Positions 63,641 to 64,000 of a stretch of 64,000 nucleotides of DNA are shown here, one piece after another. This stretch comes from Athripsodes cinereus (lineage: Eukaryota > Arthropoda > Insecta > Trichoptera > Leptoceridae), in the NCBI GenBank assembly GCA_947579605.1, contig OX388305.1:32439542-32503541 (forward strand), written 5' to 3'. Under the pieces are notes generated by a model. That model worked only from the letters and a program-made list of their open reading frames with translations, was not told where the DNA came from and did not search any database. The translations under genes and the position numbers were made by a program. Every line of letters begins with the position of its first letter. The first letter of the stretch is position 1.

Positions 63641-63835
63641 ATAGTAGTATGTATAACCAAGCAGTATCATAGTATGCGTAAACATCAATCAATCAATACT
63701 CCCGAACTTGCAACAATAATCGAAATACAAATACACACAAACACCAACACTCAGCTCAAAATTCAACAACCATACACAATAGATTCCAATAATGCGGAAG
63801 AAGATATTAAATTCGCCCGTGCTATTCATACGTAT

Positions 63836-63985
63836 AGGAACTGTCAACTGTCAAATTTGACAGTTGGTTTTATGTAAACAAAAGCACGCTGCTTTGACGT
63901 TTGTCAAATAAGTGGCTAAACGTACGTATTTTTTTGTAAACAATGTCACACTATTTTGACGTCTGTCAAATTATCGAAATCTGTG
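63836..63985. promoter_or_regulatory. TGACAG/TGTCAAA motif cluster with perfect palindrome
   Basis: A perfect 22-bp palindrome (63845-63866; half-site CAACTGTCAAA) is followed by TTTGACGTTTGTCAAA at about 63893 and TTTTGACGTCTGTCAAA at about 63955, near-palindromes spaced about 50-60 bp apart. Similar TGTCA/TGACA words also appear at about 1078-1100, 7280-7300, 30185-30215 and 51450-51475. Likely a promoter-type or element-end motif; any associated gene lies to the right. Confidence 0.4.
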
Positions 63986-64000
63986 GCATATGTCGTCCGT

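Overview
This is nuclear DNA from an insect-type animal genome. It is AT-rich, with GT-AG introns, AATAAA signals, a dense load of MITEs, tRNA-derived SINEs and LINE debris, and four recognisable conserved genes. Repeat content and word usage suggest a hemipteran or lepidopteran, but I cannot fix the order from sequence alone. There is no bacterial or viral operon and no CRISPR array.

Layout. 1-13.8 kb is almost all repeat: a possible last exon of an unknown gene (252-476), a candidate 5.9 kb inverted-repeat element (1827-7710) stuffed with SINE and LINE pieces, a perfect 120-bp tandem array (7929-9136), and several LINE fragments including one with an internal inversion. 13.8-18.8 kb (+) is a complete MFSD1-type lysosomal transporter gene with ten coding exons totalling 515 codons. 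18.9-22.1 kb is intergenic with two long hairpins. 22.2-25.0 kb (-) holds mRpS18B (two exons) and PYROXD1 (one exon); the mRpS18B stop codon and the PYROXD1 start codon overlap as ATGA inside one exon, so they look like a bicistronic unit. 26.7-57.9 kb (+) is PNUTS/PPP1R10, five coding exons totalling 983 codons, with introns of 6.4 kb and 20.9 kb full of transposons. 57.9-64 kb is intergenic: hAT and TTAA-type MITEs, a truncated LINE with target-site duplication, and a promoter-like TGACAG-motif cluster at the right edge.

How the genes relate. mRpS18B (mitochondrial small ribosomal subunit) and PYROXD1 (FAD/NAD(P)H oxidoreductase) share a strand and probably a transcript. PNUTS starts about 1.7 kb away on the opposite strand, so the two units are head to head. 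MFSD1 and PYROXD1 are tail to tail. The four genes belong to different processes (lysosomal transport, mitochondrial translation, redox protection, transcription termination), and nothing beyond the overlapping pair suggests a joint pathway.

The most interesting observations are the overlapping stop/start bicistron, the zero-divergence 120-bp array, a transposon with a frameshifted THAP domain, a LINE copy with the structure expected from twin priming, and an unexplained less repetitive island (about 38.6-40.7 kb) inside the largest PNUTS intron. Exon boundaries were read by eye from splice consensus and reading-frame continuity.
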